This document shows, one piece after another, positions 1 to 11,183 of a stretch of DNA of 64,000 bases (positions are counted from its first letter, which is position 1; every line of letters starts with the position of its first letter). Origin of the DNA: Mycolicibacterium arenosum (GTDB lineage Bacteria > Actinomycetota > Actinomycetes > Mycobacteriales > Mycobacteriaceae); contig NZ_JANDBD010000014.1 in the NCBI RefSeq assembly GCF_024320865.1, positions 124,001 to 188,000 on the forward strand, in the 5' to 3' direction. Made by a program: the position numbers and the translations under genes. Below the pieces are notes generated by a model. It saw only the letters and a list, made by a program, of their open reading frames with translations. It had not been told where the DNA came from and searched no databases.

Positions 1-3381
<3,381 letters not shown>

Positions 3382-3480
3382 GTGCACTCCTTCCGTAACG
3401 GAAGGCGTCCTTGCATCTGCCGAGCGTGGCGGAAAACCGGTGGAGACCGGAGAACCGTTGCAACGCCTCTCGACCAGAAG
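3382..3480 (-). promoter_or_regulatory. Candidate SAH riboswitch with ribosome-binding-site switch in the metH leader
   Basis: Read on the minus strand, GTCGAG (3474-3469) pairs with CTCGGC (3424-3419) as P1, with one G-U pair. AGGCGT (3468-3463), inside the junction, pairs exactly with ACGCCT (3408-3403) as a pseudoknot. A small hairpin CCGGT/ACCGG (3450-3437) fills the middle. The motif CGAG-AGGCGTTGCAAC strongly resembles the SAH-riboswitch core. Immediately downstream CCTTCCG (3405-3399) and CGGAAGG (3395-3389) form a 7-bp hairpin that buries the Shine-Dalgarno sequence. This hairpin shares three bases (3405-3403) with the pseudoknot, so ligand binding should free the ribosome site. SAH riboswitches upstream of metH and ahcY are known; assignment here is by eye. 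Confidence 0.7.
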
Positions 3481-3486
3481 AGTCTA
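3481..3486 (-). promoter_or_regulatory. Candidate -10 hexamer for metH
   Basis: TAGACT on the minus strand sits just upstream of the proposed riboswitch, so transcription would start almost exactly at its first helix. No convincing -35 is seen, which is common for mycobacterial promoters. Weak evidence on its own; the position is what makes it plausible. Confidence 0.35.
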
Positions 3487-3643
3487 CGTTGTCACCCGAT
3501 CGACGTCTGGACGCCTCGCTCAACCCCCGAGCAGCGGGACGTATTTCGTCTCACCAGGGTAGTCGTCCGGTCCGGATCATCAGGTATCGCGACCCGCCCG
3601 GCGATGCGTCTCGCACATCCCGCGCAAGGCTTAGGCTGGCCTG

Positions 3644-4504
3644 GTGACAGACCTGCCGGACCTGCGGGACACCATCATCGTGGCGGCCTTCGAGGGCTGG
3701 AACGACGCCGGTGACGCAGCCAGTGACGCGCTCGAGCACCTCGATGCGATCTGGGAAGCCGAGACGCTGGTCGAGATAGACGACGAGGCCTACTACGACT
3801 ACCAGGTGAATCGTCCCGTCATCCGCCAGATCGACGGGGTGACCCGCGAGCTGGTGTGGCCGTCGATGCGGATCTCGCACTGCAGACCGCCGGGGAGCGA
3901 CCGCGACATCGTGCTGATGCACGGCGTCGAGCCCAACATGCGGTGGCGCACCTTCTGCGCCGAGCTGCTGGCGATCGCCGACAAGCTGAACGTCGACACC
4001 GTCGTGATCCTGGGCGCTTTGCTGGCCGACACTCCGCACACCCGGCCGGTGCCGGTGTCGGGGGCCGCGTACTCGCCCGATTCGGCGAAGTTCTTCGGCC
4101 TCGAGGAGACCCGGTACGAGGGACCCACGGGCATCGCGGGAGTGTTCCAGGACGCCTGCGTGGCCGCGGGCATCCCGGCGGTGACGTTCTGGGCCGCCGT
4201 CCCCCACTACGTGTCGCAGCCGCCCAACCCGAAGGCCACGGTCGCGCTGTTGCGCCGTGTCGAGGAGGTGCTCGACATCGAGGTGCCGCTCGCCGACCTG
4301 CCCGCGCAGGCCGAGGAGTGGGAGGAGGCCGTGACCGAGATGACGGCCGACGACGAGGAGATCGCCGAGTACGTCCAGGCGCTCGAGGAACGCGGCGACG
4401 CCGAGGTCGACATGACGGAGACGCTCGCCAAGATCGACGGCGACGCCCTGGCCGCGGAGTTCGAGCGCTACCTGCGCCGCCGCGGTCCCGGCTTCAGGGG
4501 CTGA
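3644..4504 (+). CDS. PAC2 family protein (proteasome assembly chaperone-like)
   Basis: A 286-residue protein of the PAC2 family, named after eukaryotic proteasome-assembling chaperone 2. In mycobacteria the counterpart (Rv2125) is also next to metH. The N-terminus shows the family pattern IIVAAFEGWNDAGDAAS, followed by VLMHGVEPNMRW and VILGALLADTPHTRPVPV. The C-terminal 60 residues are strongly acidic and Glu-rich, probably helical. It starts with GTG at 3644 and is divergent from metH. Its stop overlaps the stop of the convergent DUF1254 gene by 11 nt. A link with the actinobacterial proteasome is a family inference; no partner is visible here. Confidence 0.88.
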   Translation: MTDLPDLRDTIIVAAFEGWNDAGDAASDALEHLDAIWEAETLVEIDDEAYYDYQVNRPVIRQIDGVTRELVWPSMRISHCRPPGSDRDIVLMHGVEPNMRWRTFCAELLAIADKLNVDTVVILGALLADTPHTRPVPVSGAAYSPDSAKFFGLEETRYEGPTGIAGVFQDACVAAGIPAVTFWAAVPHYVSQPPNPKATVALLRRVEEVLDIEVPLADLPAQAEEWEEAVTEMTADDEEIAEYVQALEERGDAEVDMTETLAKIDGDALAAEFERYLRRRGPGFRG

Positions 4505-5939
4505 CCTTCACCGGAGGCGGCGCCTTCCAACTGCCGTCGAGCGCATCGGGTTTCGGCCAGTAGAGCCGCATCACCAGCGAGAACGGGCCCTCCGGCGCGG
4601 GCAGCCAGTTGGGTAGCTGGTTGGCCTCCGTCGGGGCGTCGTGCTGCACGTAGATCGTGTAGCCGCCGTCGGGGTTGGGGACCAGGTCCGGCAGCATCGG
4701 CGAGTTGATCAGGTACCGGTCGATCGGGTTGGCGACCAGCAGGCTGCGCGGCTGCTCGTACATCGTCAGCGACCAGAATGCGTTCACCGGCGGCAGCTGC
4801 CCGGCGGCGAAGGTCACCGTGTACTTGTCGGCGCCCGTCAGCGGCGCCCCCGTCGAATCGTTGAAGAAGCCCGGATAGAGCGCCTCGGCGGCGGTGTTGC
4901 CGTAGATCCCGAACGCCGCGCCCGCCATGCGATACAGGTAGTTGCCCTTGAGATCGGCTGCCGTGCCGAAGAACTGGGCGGATCCCACCTTGCCGGTGTC
5001 GATCTCGTTCTTCCTCAGGGCGTCGAGTTCGGCCCACGCGTCGGCCATCCCGGCTTGCACGGCGTCGCGCACGGCCGGGTCGAGCTTCTCCGCGTCGAAC
5101 GTGCGGTCGGGTCCGATGCCCAGCGACGCGAACCGGCTGCGCATCTCCTGCTCGGTCGGCAGGACCGGCGCGAACCGCATCGTGAATCCGAGCAGATCGA
5201 AGAACTGCAGTGAGGTCTTCTCCTGCTCCTGCGTCAGCGGCGGCGCGAAGTCGATCGCGGGGGCGGCCGGAGGGGACGGCTGGTTCAGGAACACCGACAG
5301 CGGGGCGACCTGATAGCCCGCCTGGATCTTCTTGACGTTGTCCAGGTCGTCGGGCCCGAACAGTTGGGTCCGGTACAGCACCATCGCGAGGTCGGTGTCG
5401 CTCTGGATCACCTCGTCGATGCCGTCGGGTTTGCCGCCCTTCCAGCCGGGGCCGGCGAGCAGGTACTTTCCGCCCGCGTTACCGGTGGTGCGGCTGCCGA
5501 CGTAGGCGATGTTGTAGGTGTACAGATCGATGAACTGCAACGAGTAGTAGCGGTCCTGCTCGATCGGAGGAACGGTGAGCACCAGCGGTTCGGTGCGCAG
5601 GTCGGCACCCACAGCCGAGTACGGGGTGTCCGAGTTCGGCGTCTGAACCGCCGTGTCCGCGGGCGTGTAAACCCTTGCGGTGTTGTGGATCTGGTTCCAC
5701 CCGCCCTTGTACTCGGGATCGTCCTTGTCGACGAAGTACGAGTACATGACGCGGTAGTTGTCGACCATCGGGAAGCCGTAGATGTAGGCCTCCTTCGCAA
5801 TGGCACGAGCCTGTTCGGCCGTGGGCGGCGGCGCCGGTGCCGGCGCGGGGTTCGTCGAACTGACGACCGCCGGATCGCCGGGCTTCGAGCACGACACCAG
5901 CAGTGCGAGCAGGATCGTCAGAACGAGGGCGCGGCGCAT
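4494..5939 (-). CDS. DUF1254/DUF1214 domain lipoprotein
   Basis: A 481-residue exported lipoprotein. The first 20 residues are a signal peptide ending in the lipobox LLVSC, followed by a Pro/Ala-rich linker. Residues of about 45-170 match DUF1254 (AYIYGFPMVDNYRVMYSYF, then NSDTPYS) and the C-terminal part matches DUF1214 (NAFWSLTMYEQPRSLLVANPIDRY). The family function is unknown; members are widespread in mycobacteria and proteobacteria. The ATG at 5939 is chosen because the signal peptide begins there; it shares its A with the TGA of the upstream SDR gene, so the two are translationally coupled. The longer reading upstream is antisense-frame noise. Confidence 0.9.
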   Translation of the reverse strand: MRRALVLTILLALLVSCSKPGDPAVVSSTNPAPAPAPPPTAEQARAIAKEAYIYGFPMVDNYRVMYSYFVDKDDPEYKGGWNQIHNTARVYTPADTAVQTPNSDTPYSAVGADLRTEPLVLTVPPIEQDRYYSLQFIDLYTYNIAYVGSRTTGNAGGKYLLAGPGWKGGKPDGIDEVIQSDTDLAMVLYRTQLFGPDDLDNVKKIQAGYQVAPLSVFLNQPSPPAAPAIDFAPPLTQEQEKTSLQFFDLLGFTMRFAPVLPTEQEMRSRFASLGIGPDRTFDAEKLDPAVRDAVQAGMADAWAELDALRKNEIDTGKVGSAQFFGTAADLKGNYLYRMAGAAFGIYGNTAAEALYPGFFNDSTGAPLTGADKYTVTFAAGQLPPVNAFWSLTMYEQPRSLLVANPIDRYLINSPMLPDLVPNPDGGYTIYVQHDAPTEANQLPNWLPAPEGPFSLVMRLYWPKPDALDGSWKAPPPVKVSP

Positions 5940-6817
5940 CAGCGGCGCTCCAGCGCCTCGGTGTGGGCGCTCGTCGAGCGGCCCAGCGCGACGACCTCGG
6001 CGTCCATGCGCGGCAGGATGTCGGGCACGAAAGCGCGCACCGGTGTCTCGCCCAACCGCGTCGACAGCAGCGGCTTGAGCCACCGGACCGCGCCGACCCA
6101 GCCGGGACAGAACACCCGCGACTTGCGTCCTTCGATGCCGCTGACGAACGCGCGAACGCAGGCCTGTACCGACGTGGTGACGTTCAGCGGATACGGCAGC
6201 CGGGACAGCATCTCGGTGAACGACGACAGGTCGGCCTTGCTGTCGCGCACCATCGCGGTGTCGATCCACGACATGTGCGCCGAGCCGACGTCGACGCCGC
6301 GGTAGGCGACCTCGAGTCGCAGCGCGTTGGCGAACTGCTCGACGGCGGCCTTGGACGCGTTGTACGGCGCCAGTCCGGGGGCGGCGGCGTAGGCGGCCAG
6401 CGACGACACGATCAACACGTAGCCGCGCCGGTCGATGACCGACGGCAGCGTGGCCCGCACCGTGTGGAACACGCCGAGCACGTTGATGTCGAGCAGGCGT
6501 CGGAACGCCTCGGGGTCCACCTGGAGCACCGAACCGTAGGAGATCACGCCGGCGTTGGCGACGACGACGTCGATCCCGCCGAAGCGCTCGACCGCGGCGT
6601 CGGCGGCGGCCTGCATGGCGGCCAGGTCGCGCACGTCGGCGGTGGCCGTGAGCACGCGGTCATCCGAGAGTCCCTCCGCGAACCGCGTCAGCTGGCCCTC
6701 GTCGACGTCGACCAGGACGAGTTTCGCGCCCTTGCCGTGCAGTCGGGTGGCCAACTCCGCTCCGACGCCGGCGGCTCCCCCGGTGATGAACACGACCTTG
6801 CCGTACACAGAACCCAT
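5939..6817 (-). CDS. Short-chain dehydrogenase/reductase (SDR)
   Basis: A classical SDR of 292 residues. It has the Rossmann nucleotide site TGGAAGVGAE near residue 12, NAGV near 88, the catalytic Ser in LIVSSLAAYAA, and the YNASK motif carrying catalytic Tyr and Lys. The substrate is unknown; the NAD/NADP preference is not decided by eye, although VDVD after the second strand suggests an acidic NAD-type position. It corresponds in position to M. tuberculosis Rv2129c, between mshC and the DUF1254 lipoprotein, to which it is coupled by a 1-nt stop/start overlap. ATG start preceded by 61 nt from the mshC stop. Confidence 0.92.
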   Translation of the reverse strand: MGSVYGKVVFITGGAAGVGAELATRLHGKGAKLVLVDVDEGQLTRFAEGLSDDRVLTATADVRDLAAMQAAADAAVERFGGIDVVVANAGVISYGSVLQVDPEAFRRLLDINVLGVFHTVRATLPSVIDRRGYVLIVSSLAAYAAAPGLAPYNASKAAVEQFANALRLEVAYRGVDVGSAHMSWIDTAMVRDSKADLSSFTEMLSRLPYPLNVTTSVQACVRAFVSGIEGRKSRVFCPGWVGAVRWLKPLLSTRLGETPVRAFVPDILPRMDAEVVALGRSTSAHTEALERR

Positions 6818-6878
6818 GGGCGGAAACGTACTAGAAGGGTGCGGGTCCCGTGCGCGGTCGGCGGTTCAGGGCGAGTCG

Positions 6879-8117
6879 TTACAGTTCGATACCCAGCAGC
6901 GCGTCGACCGCCGCCGCAACCGTGGCGGGCGCGTCCGCGTCGTGACCGCCGTACTCGAGCGCGTCGGTCGACCAGCCATCAAGCGCGGCAAGGGCTTTCG
7001 GGGTGTCAAGATCATCTGCCAGGTATCCGCGGACGCGCGCGACGGTGTCGGTCGCGTCGGGGCCCGCCGGTAGCGCCGTCGCCGACCGCCAGCGCGTCAG
7101 CCGCGCCTGCGCATCGGCGAGCACCTCGTCGCTCCACGACCGGTCCTCGCGGTAGTGCCCGGCGAGCAGCCCGAGCCGGATGGCGGCGGGTTCCACACCG
7201 GCCGCGCGCAACCCGGAGACCAGCACCAGGTTGCCTCGGCTCTTGCTCATCTTGTGGCCGTCCCAGCCGATCATCCCGGCGTGGACGTAGTGGCGCGCGA
7301 ATCGCCGCTCGCCCGTGACGGATTCGGCGTGTGCCGCCGAGAACTCGTGGTGTGGGAACAGCAGGTCGCTGCCGCCACCCTGAACGTCGAGCCCCGTACC
7401 GATGCGGCTCAGCGCGATCGCCGCGCACTCGACGTGCCAGCCGGGCCTGCCCGGCCCGAACGGCGACGGCCAGCTCGGCTCCCCCGGCCGCTCCGCACGC
7501 CACAGTAGCGCGTCGAGCTCGTCGGCCTTGCCCTGCCGATCGGGGTCGCCGCCGCGCTCGGCGAACAGCCGCCGCATGGTGTCGCGGTCGTAGCCGGATT
7601 CGTAACCGAACTGCGGGGTGGCGTCGGCCCGGAAGTACACGTCGGGGTACTCGGCGTCCTCGACGACGTACGCGGCGCCGGAGGCCAACAGCTTCTCGAC
7701 CACCTCGATCACCTCGGCGATCGCCTCGGTCGCGGCCACGTAGTCGTGCGGCGGCAGCACGCGCAGCGCCGCCATGTCCTCGCGGAACAGGTCGGTTTCA
7801 CGATCGCCGAGGGCCCGCCAATCGATCCCGTCGCGCGCGGCCCGCTCGAACAGCGGGTCGTCGACGTCGGTGATGTTCTGCACGTAGTGCACCCGATGCC
7901 CCGCGTCCAGCCAGAGCCGGTGGACGAGATCGAACGTCAGGTAGGTGGCGGCGTGGCCGAGGTGGGTGGCGTCGTAGGGGGTGATCCCGCAGACGTACAT
8001 CGTCGCCGTCTCACCCGCCGACACCGGCCGGACCTGGCGATCGGCGCTGTCGTAGAGGCGCAGCTGCGGGCTGGTGCCGGGCAGCTCCGGGAGGCTGGGC
8101 GCCGGCCACGATCGCAT
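6879..8117 (-). CDS. mshC: L-cysteine:1D-myo-inositol 2-amino-2-deoxy-alpha-D-glucopyranoside ligase MshC
   Basis: Catalyses ATP-dependent ligation of cysteine to glucosaminyl-inositol, the third step of mycothiol synthesis. At 412 residues it has the family length. It is a cysteinyl-tRNA synthetase paralogue lacking the tRNA-binding C-terminal domain. Visible motifs: Cys43 in MYVCGITPYD (zinc ligand), the HLGH signature at about residue 52, WHVECAAIA (zinc Cys), FPHHEFSAAH, and KMSKSRGN for ATP. The ATG at 8117 is chosen over a longer reading because MRSWPAP matches the conserved N-terminus. Mycothiol is restricted to actinobacteria, which supports the taxonomic call. Confidence 0.97.
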   Translation of the reverse strand: MRSWPAPSLPELPGTSPQLRLYDSADRQVRPVSAGETATMYVCGITPYDATHLGHAATYLTFDLVHRLWLDAGHRVHYVQNITDVDDPLFERAARDGIDWRALGDRETDLFREDMAALRVLPPHDYVAATEAIAEVIEVVEKLLASGAAYVVEDAEYPDVYFRADATPQFGYESGYDRDTMRRLFAERGGDPDRQGKADELDALLWRAERPGEPSWPSPFGPGRPGWHVECAAIALSRIGTGLDVQGGGSDLLFPHHEFSAAHAESVTGERRFARHYVHAGMIGWDGHKMSKSRGNLVLVSGLRAAGVEPAAIRLGLLAGHYREDRSWSDEVLADAQARLTRWRSATALPAGPDATDTVARVRGYLADDLDTPKALAALDGWSTDALEYGGHDADAPATVAAAVDALLGIEL

Positions 8118-8252
8118 GGCGTCGACTCTAGGGGTTGCGCTCACGGTGCCCTCTCGATGGTCCTCGTGACGGTGCGGGGTCGACGAGTGCGACAACGTGG
8201 GAGCCGATTGCATTCCCGCTGGTTTCGATTCCCCGTCGCTTCGCTCGCCCGG

Positions 8253-9017
8253 TCAGTACACCGAGCGGATCGCCGCGAGCAGGTCGTCGGCGAACTCGGG
8301 CCGGCACATCAGCAGATCGGGCAGATACGGATCGGGCCGGTTGTAGAGCAGCGGCGACCCGTCGATGCGCGACGCGTGCAGCCCGGCCGCCCGCACCACC
8401 CCCGAGGGCGCCGCGGAATCCCACTCCCACTGCCCGCCCGCGTGGATGTAGGCGTCGACGTCGCCGCGGACGACCGCCATCGCCTTCGCGCCCGCCGAAC
8501 CGATGCCGATGAGCCGGACGTCGAGCCGGTCCCGCAGCCACCACACGATAGGGGGCGGCCGGTTGGCGCTCGTCGCGATCCGGATCGGGCCGTCCTCACG
8601 CGGCGGTGGCGGCACCACCGTGTCGGAGCGGTGGATCTCGCCGACCGCGGGCAGGCCCACCACCGCGTCGGTGATGGCGCCGTGGGGACCGCCATCACCG
8701 CCCGAGCGCTGCCACAGGGCGATGTGCACGGCCCAGTCGACGTGGCCGCGCTTGGAGAACTCCCAGGTCCCGTCGACGGGATCGACGATCCACACCCGGT
8801 CGGCGTCGAGGCGCGCCAGGTCGTCGACGGCCTCCTCGGAGAGCACCTTGTCGTCGGGCCGGGCCTCCCGCAGCCGCGCGAGGATGAGCTTGTTGGCGAT
8901 GGCGTCACCCGCGTCGCCCAGCTCGTAGGGGTCGTAGTAGCCGATCTCCTCGCGGACCCGCAGCAGGAGCTCGCCGGCTTCCCTGGCTATCTCCGCGGCG
9001 AGCGCCGCGTCGCTCAC
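8253..9017 (-). CDS. cysQ: 3'(2'),5'-bisphosphate nucleotidase CysQ
   Basis: A 254-residue member of the lithium-sensitive FIG/inositol-monophosphatase superfamily. It removes the 3'-phosphate of PAP and PAPS, controlling sulfate assimilation flux; the mycobacterial counterpart is Rv2131c. The metal-binding signature WIVDPVDGTWEF lies near residue 88, with an upstream acidic KVLSEEAVDD. The C-terminal WEWDSAAP carries the second metal-binding Asp. The GTG start at 9017 overlaps the stop of the upstream acetyltransferase-like gene by 4 nt (GTGA), so they form one transcription unit. The 135-nt gap before mshC holds nothing recognisable. Confidence 0.95.
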   Translation of the reverse strand: MSDAALAAEIAREAGELLLRVREEIGYYDPYELGDAGDAIANKLILARLREARPDDKVLSEEAVDDLARLDADRVWIVDPVDGTWEFSKRGHVDWAVHIALWQRSGGDGGPHGAITDAVVGLPAVGEIHRSDTVVPPPPREDGPIRIATSANRPPPIVWWLRDRLDVRLIGIGSAGAKAMAVVRGDVDAYIHAGGQWEWDSAAPSGVVRAAGLHASRIDGSPLLYNRPDPYLPDLLMCRPEFADDLLAAIRSVY

Positions 9018-9679
9018 GCGGGCGTGGCGCCGGGTGCGCGCACGATCATCGGCACGGCCGGGAAGTACGCCGCCATCTCCGATCGCGACCGGCGCAGCGC
9101 GGCGGTGCCGTAGCCCCGGTGCCGGAAGTCGGGGTGGATCCAGATCCGGACGTTGACCTCGCCGTCGAGCAGTTCGCCGAACACCATGCCGACCTTCTGG
9201 TCGTTCTCGACGCAGACCAGCCAGACCGCCTCCTCGGCCGACACCCGGCCGACGGCGGCGCGGATCTCGTCGTCGAGGTCGCCCGCGGGGCCTCCCGACC
9301 CGTCACCGGTGGCGCCGACGTCGCTCGTGCGGGCTTCGAACAGATCGCGGTCGACGGTCGCCGAGAACTGTCGCAGCGACAGCCCCTCGCCGGAACTGGC
9401 CGGACGGTCGCCCAGCGTGAAGCTGAGCTGGGCGTTGAGATCGGCCAGCTCCTTCGCGATCTGACGCCGCGCATCGCCCGTCAGCTGGTCGAACGAGATG
9501 GCCATGACCGACTCGGCACCCAACTGCGTGACACCGAGCAGCGTGGCGATGGCGGCGATGGCGCCGGGCTTGTCATCGGCCTCGACGATCGCGTCGAGCA
9601 CCTCGTGACGGCGGTCCAGTGCCTTCTGCAATGCGTCGGTGATCTCCCGACGGACGGCGGCGCGATCGTGATCAGTCAT
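9014..9679 (-). CDS. GNAT acetyltransferase with an N-terminal GyrA-tower-like helical segment
   Basis: A 221-residue two-part protein. The C-terminal half has GNAT features: WLVCVENDQKVGMVFGELL, NVRIWIHPDFRHRGYGTAALRR (acetyl-CoA loop R/H-R-G-Y-G-T). The first 90 residues instead resemble the coiled-coil tower region of DNA gyrase A/topoisomerase IV A: a helix with HEVLDAIVEADD, then LLGVTQLGAESVMAIS, LTGDARRQIAKELADL. In GyrA the corresponding segment reads like LSE-QA-AIL-M-L-LT-LE-I-E-L. The ATG at 9679 is used. It is coupled to cysQ by a GTGA overlap. The substrate is unknown. The GNAT call is firm; GyrA relatedness is my reading of the pattern. Confidence 0.8.
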   Translation of the reverse strand: MTDHDRAAVRREITDALQKALDRRHEVLDAIVEADDKPGAIAAIATLLGVTQLGAESVMAISFDQLTGDARRQIAKELADLNAQLSFTLGDRPASSGEGLSLRQFSATVDRDLFEARTSDVGATGDGSGGPAGDLDDEIRAAVGRVSAEEAVWLVCVENDQKVGMVFGELLDGEVNVRIWIHPDFRHRGYGTAALRRSRSEMAAYFPAVPMIVRAPGATPA

Positions 9680-9726
9680 GACGACGAGACTAGAGCACTG
9701 AACGCCCTCGACCCCGGTTATCCGGG

Positions 9727-10554
9727 TTAGAACGCCGGCCACGGGATGGGCCGACGGCGATCCGGCCCTGGCATCACCGGATTAGCAAGCAGCGCAAGCG
9801 TTCTCGTCCGAAGCGCGGCGACCTCGGCTGCGGTGATGTGGCATCGCAGCTCACCGGCCAGATCGCCGCGCAGGGCGTCCGCGAACCGGGCCACGTCGTT
9901 CAACGCGTCATCGCCGACCGGTTCGCCGGCCCAGCCCCACAACACCGTGCGCAGCTTGTCCTCGGTGTGCAGGCTCACACCGTGGTCGACGCCGTACACC
10001 CGGCCGTCCACACCGGACAGGATGTGGCCGCCCTTGCGGTCGGCGTTGTTGATCAGCACGTCGAACACCGCCATCCGGCGCAACCGGGCGTCGTCGGCGT
10101 GCACCAGGGTGACCTCGTCGCCCGCGTAGTCGTACGCCTGCAGAATCGGCCGATAGCCGGCGGGCACCGCACCCGTGGGCACCAGATCCACCAGGTCCGG
10201 ACCCGCACCGGGTTCCTCGTCCAACTCATCGCCCGGCTGATCGACCCACAGCTGCAGCATTCCCGGCCCGGCCGGCCCGTCGCGAATGATGGTGTACGGC
10301 ACCACATCCCAGCCCAATGCCGCCGACACCAGATACGCTCCGAGCTCGCGGCCGGCCAGGGTGCCGTCGGGGAAGTCCCACAGCGGGGCCTCGCCCGCGA
10401 TCGGCTTGTAGACGCAGTGCGACATGACCTCACCGACGGTGGCCTCGCACAGGAACGTGGCATTGCTCGCCGACCGGATGCGGCCGAGGACGGTCAGCTC
10501 GCCGGATCGCAACACCTCCGCGTGCGCGCCGGCGGACTCAGGTTTCGGAGTCAT
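9727..10554 (-). CDS. SCO1664 family protein (PI3/4-kinase-like fold)
   Basis: A 275-residue protein of the actinobacterial SCO1664 family, corresponding to Rv2133c. The pattern is kinase-like: a nucleotide-loop-like region SNATFLCEATVGEV, an invariant Lys in CVYKPIAGEAPLWDFPDGTLAGRE, catalytic-loop-like DVLINNADRKGGHIL, and metal-loop-like VYGVDHGVSLH. Substrate and role are not known. The start at ATG 10554 overlaps the upstream DUF3090 gene by 17 nt; an earlier reading would overlap further. SCO1664-family, DUF3090 and MSMEG_4193-family phosphatase genes recur together in actinobacteria, suggesting a shared pathway. Confidence 0.85.
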   Translation of the reverse strand: MTPKPESAGAHAEVLRSGELTVLGRIRSASNATFLCEATVGEVMSHCVYKPIAGEAPLWDFPDGTLAGRELGAYLVSAALGWDVVPYTIIRDGPAGPGMLQLWVDQPGDELDEEPGAGPDLVDLVPTGAVPAGYRPILQAYDYAGDEVTLVHADDARLRRMAVFDVLINNADRKGGHILSGVDGRVYGVDHGVSLHTEDKLRTVLWGWAGEPVGDDALNDVARFADALRGDLAGELRCHITAAEVAALRTRTLALLANPVMPGPDRRRPIPWPAF

Positions 10555-11128
10555 CGTCGTCGGACCCCGTCCAGGCGCCGCGCCGATAGCCGTTCGTCCG
10601 CACGCAGATGTGCCCCTCGGGATCGAGGGGTTCGTCACACAGCGGGCACGGCGGCCGGCCCGCGGAGATCACCCGATTGGACCGGGCCGCGAACTGCCGT
10701 GCCGACTCGGGTGTCAGGAAGACCCGAACGGCGTCCGGACCGTCCTCGGCGTCGTCGAGCACGACCGACGCGTCGAACTCGGTCTCGGATACCGCGAGCA
10801 GCTCCACCACGACGGTTTCGGCCTCGGAGTCCCAGCCGAGTCCCATGGTGCCGACCCGGAACTCGGCGTCGACGGGCGTGACGAGGGGGCTGAGGTCGTC
10901 GACGTCCTCGGTGTCGGGCGGGATCGGCGTACCGAATCGGCGGTTGATCTCCAGCAGCAGAGCCGAGATGCGCTCGGCGAGCACGGCCACCTGCTGCTTT
11001 TCGAGAATCACCGAGATGACGCGCTTCTCGTGCACGGCCTGTAGATAGAAGGTGCGGTTACCCGGCTGCCCGACGGTCCCGGCCACGAATCGGTCGGGTG
11101 AGCGGAAGACGTGAATCGAGCGGGTCAT
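10538..11128 (-). CDS. DUF3090 family protein
   Basis: A 196-residue protein of unknown function, the counterpart of Rv2134c. It begins RSIHVFRSPDRFVAGTVGQPGNRTFYLQA, typical of DUF3090. The C-terminus holds a short zinc-ribbon-like cluster, CPLCDEPLDPEGHIC, which may bind a metal, followed by an Asp-rich tail. The start is ATG 11128 rather than a TTG four codons upstream. It lies between the histidine phosphatase gene and the SCO1664-family gene, with which it overlaps. The conserved triple neighbourhood is the only clue to function. Confidence 0.9.
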   Translation of the reverse strand: MTRSIHVFRSPDRFVAGTVGQPGNRTFYLQAVHEKRVISVILEKQQVAVLAERISALLLEINRRFGTPIPPDTEDVDDLSPLVTPVDAEFRVGTMGLGWDSEAETVVVELLAVSETEFDASVVLDDAEDGPDAVRVFLTPESARQFAARSNRVISAGRPPCPLCDEPLDPEGHICVRTNGYRRGAWTGSDDDDSET

Positions 11129-11183
11129 GGCGCACTCCAAAATACCGGTAGGGCCATTGCGACGTGATTCCAGCGTGTCCGGG

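Noticed and set aside
3382..3480. Cobalamin or SAM-IV riboswitch in the metH leader
   Set aside because: The leader is too short for a cobalamin riboswitch and the GCCAC near P1 is not followed by the B12-box consensus; the helix/pseudoknot layout fits SAH instead.
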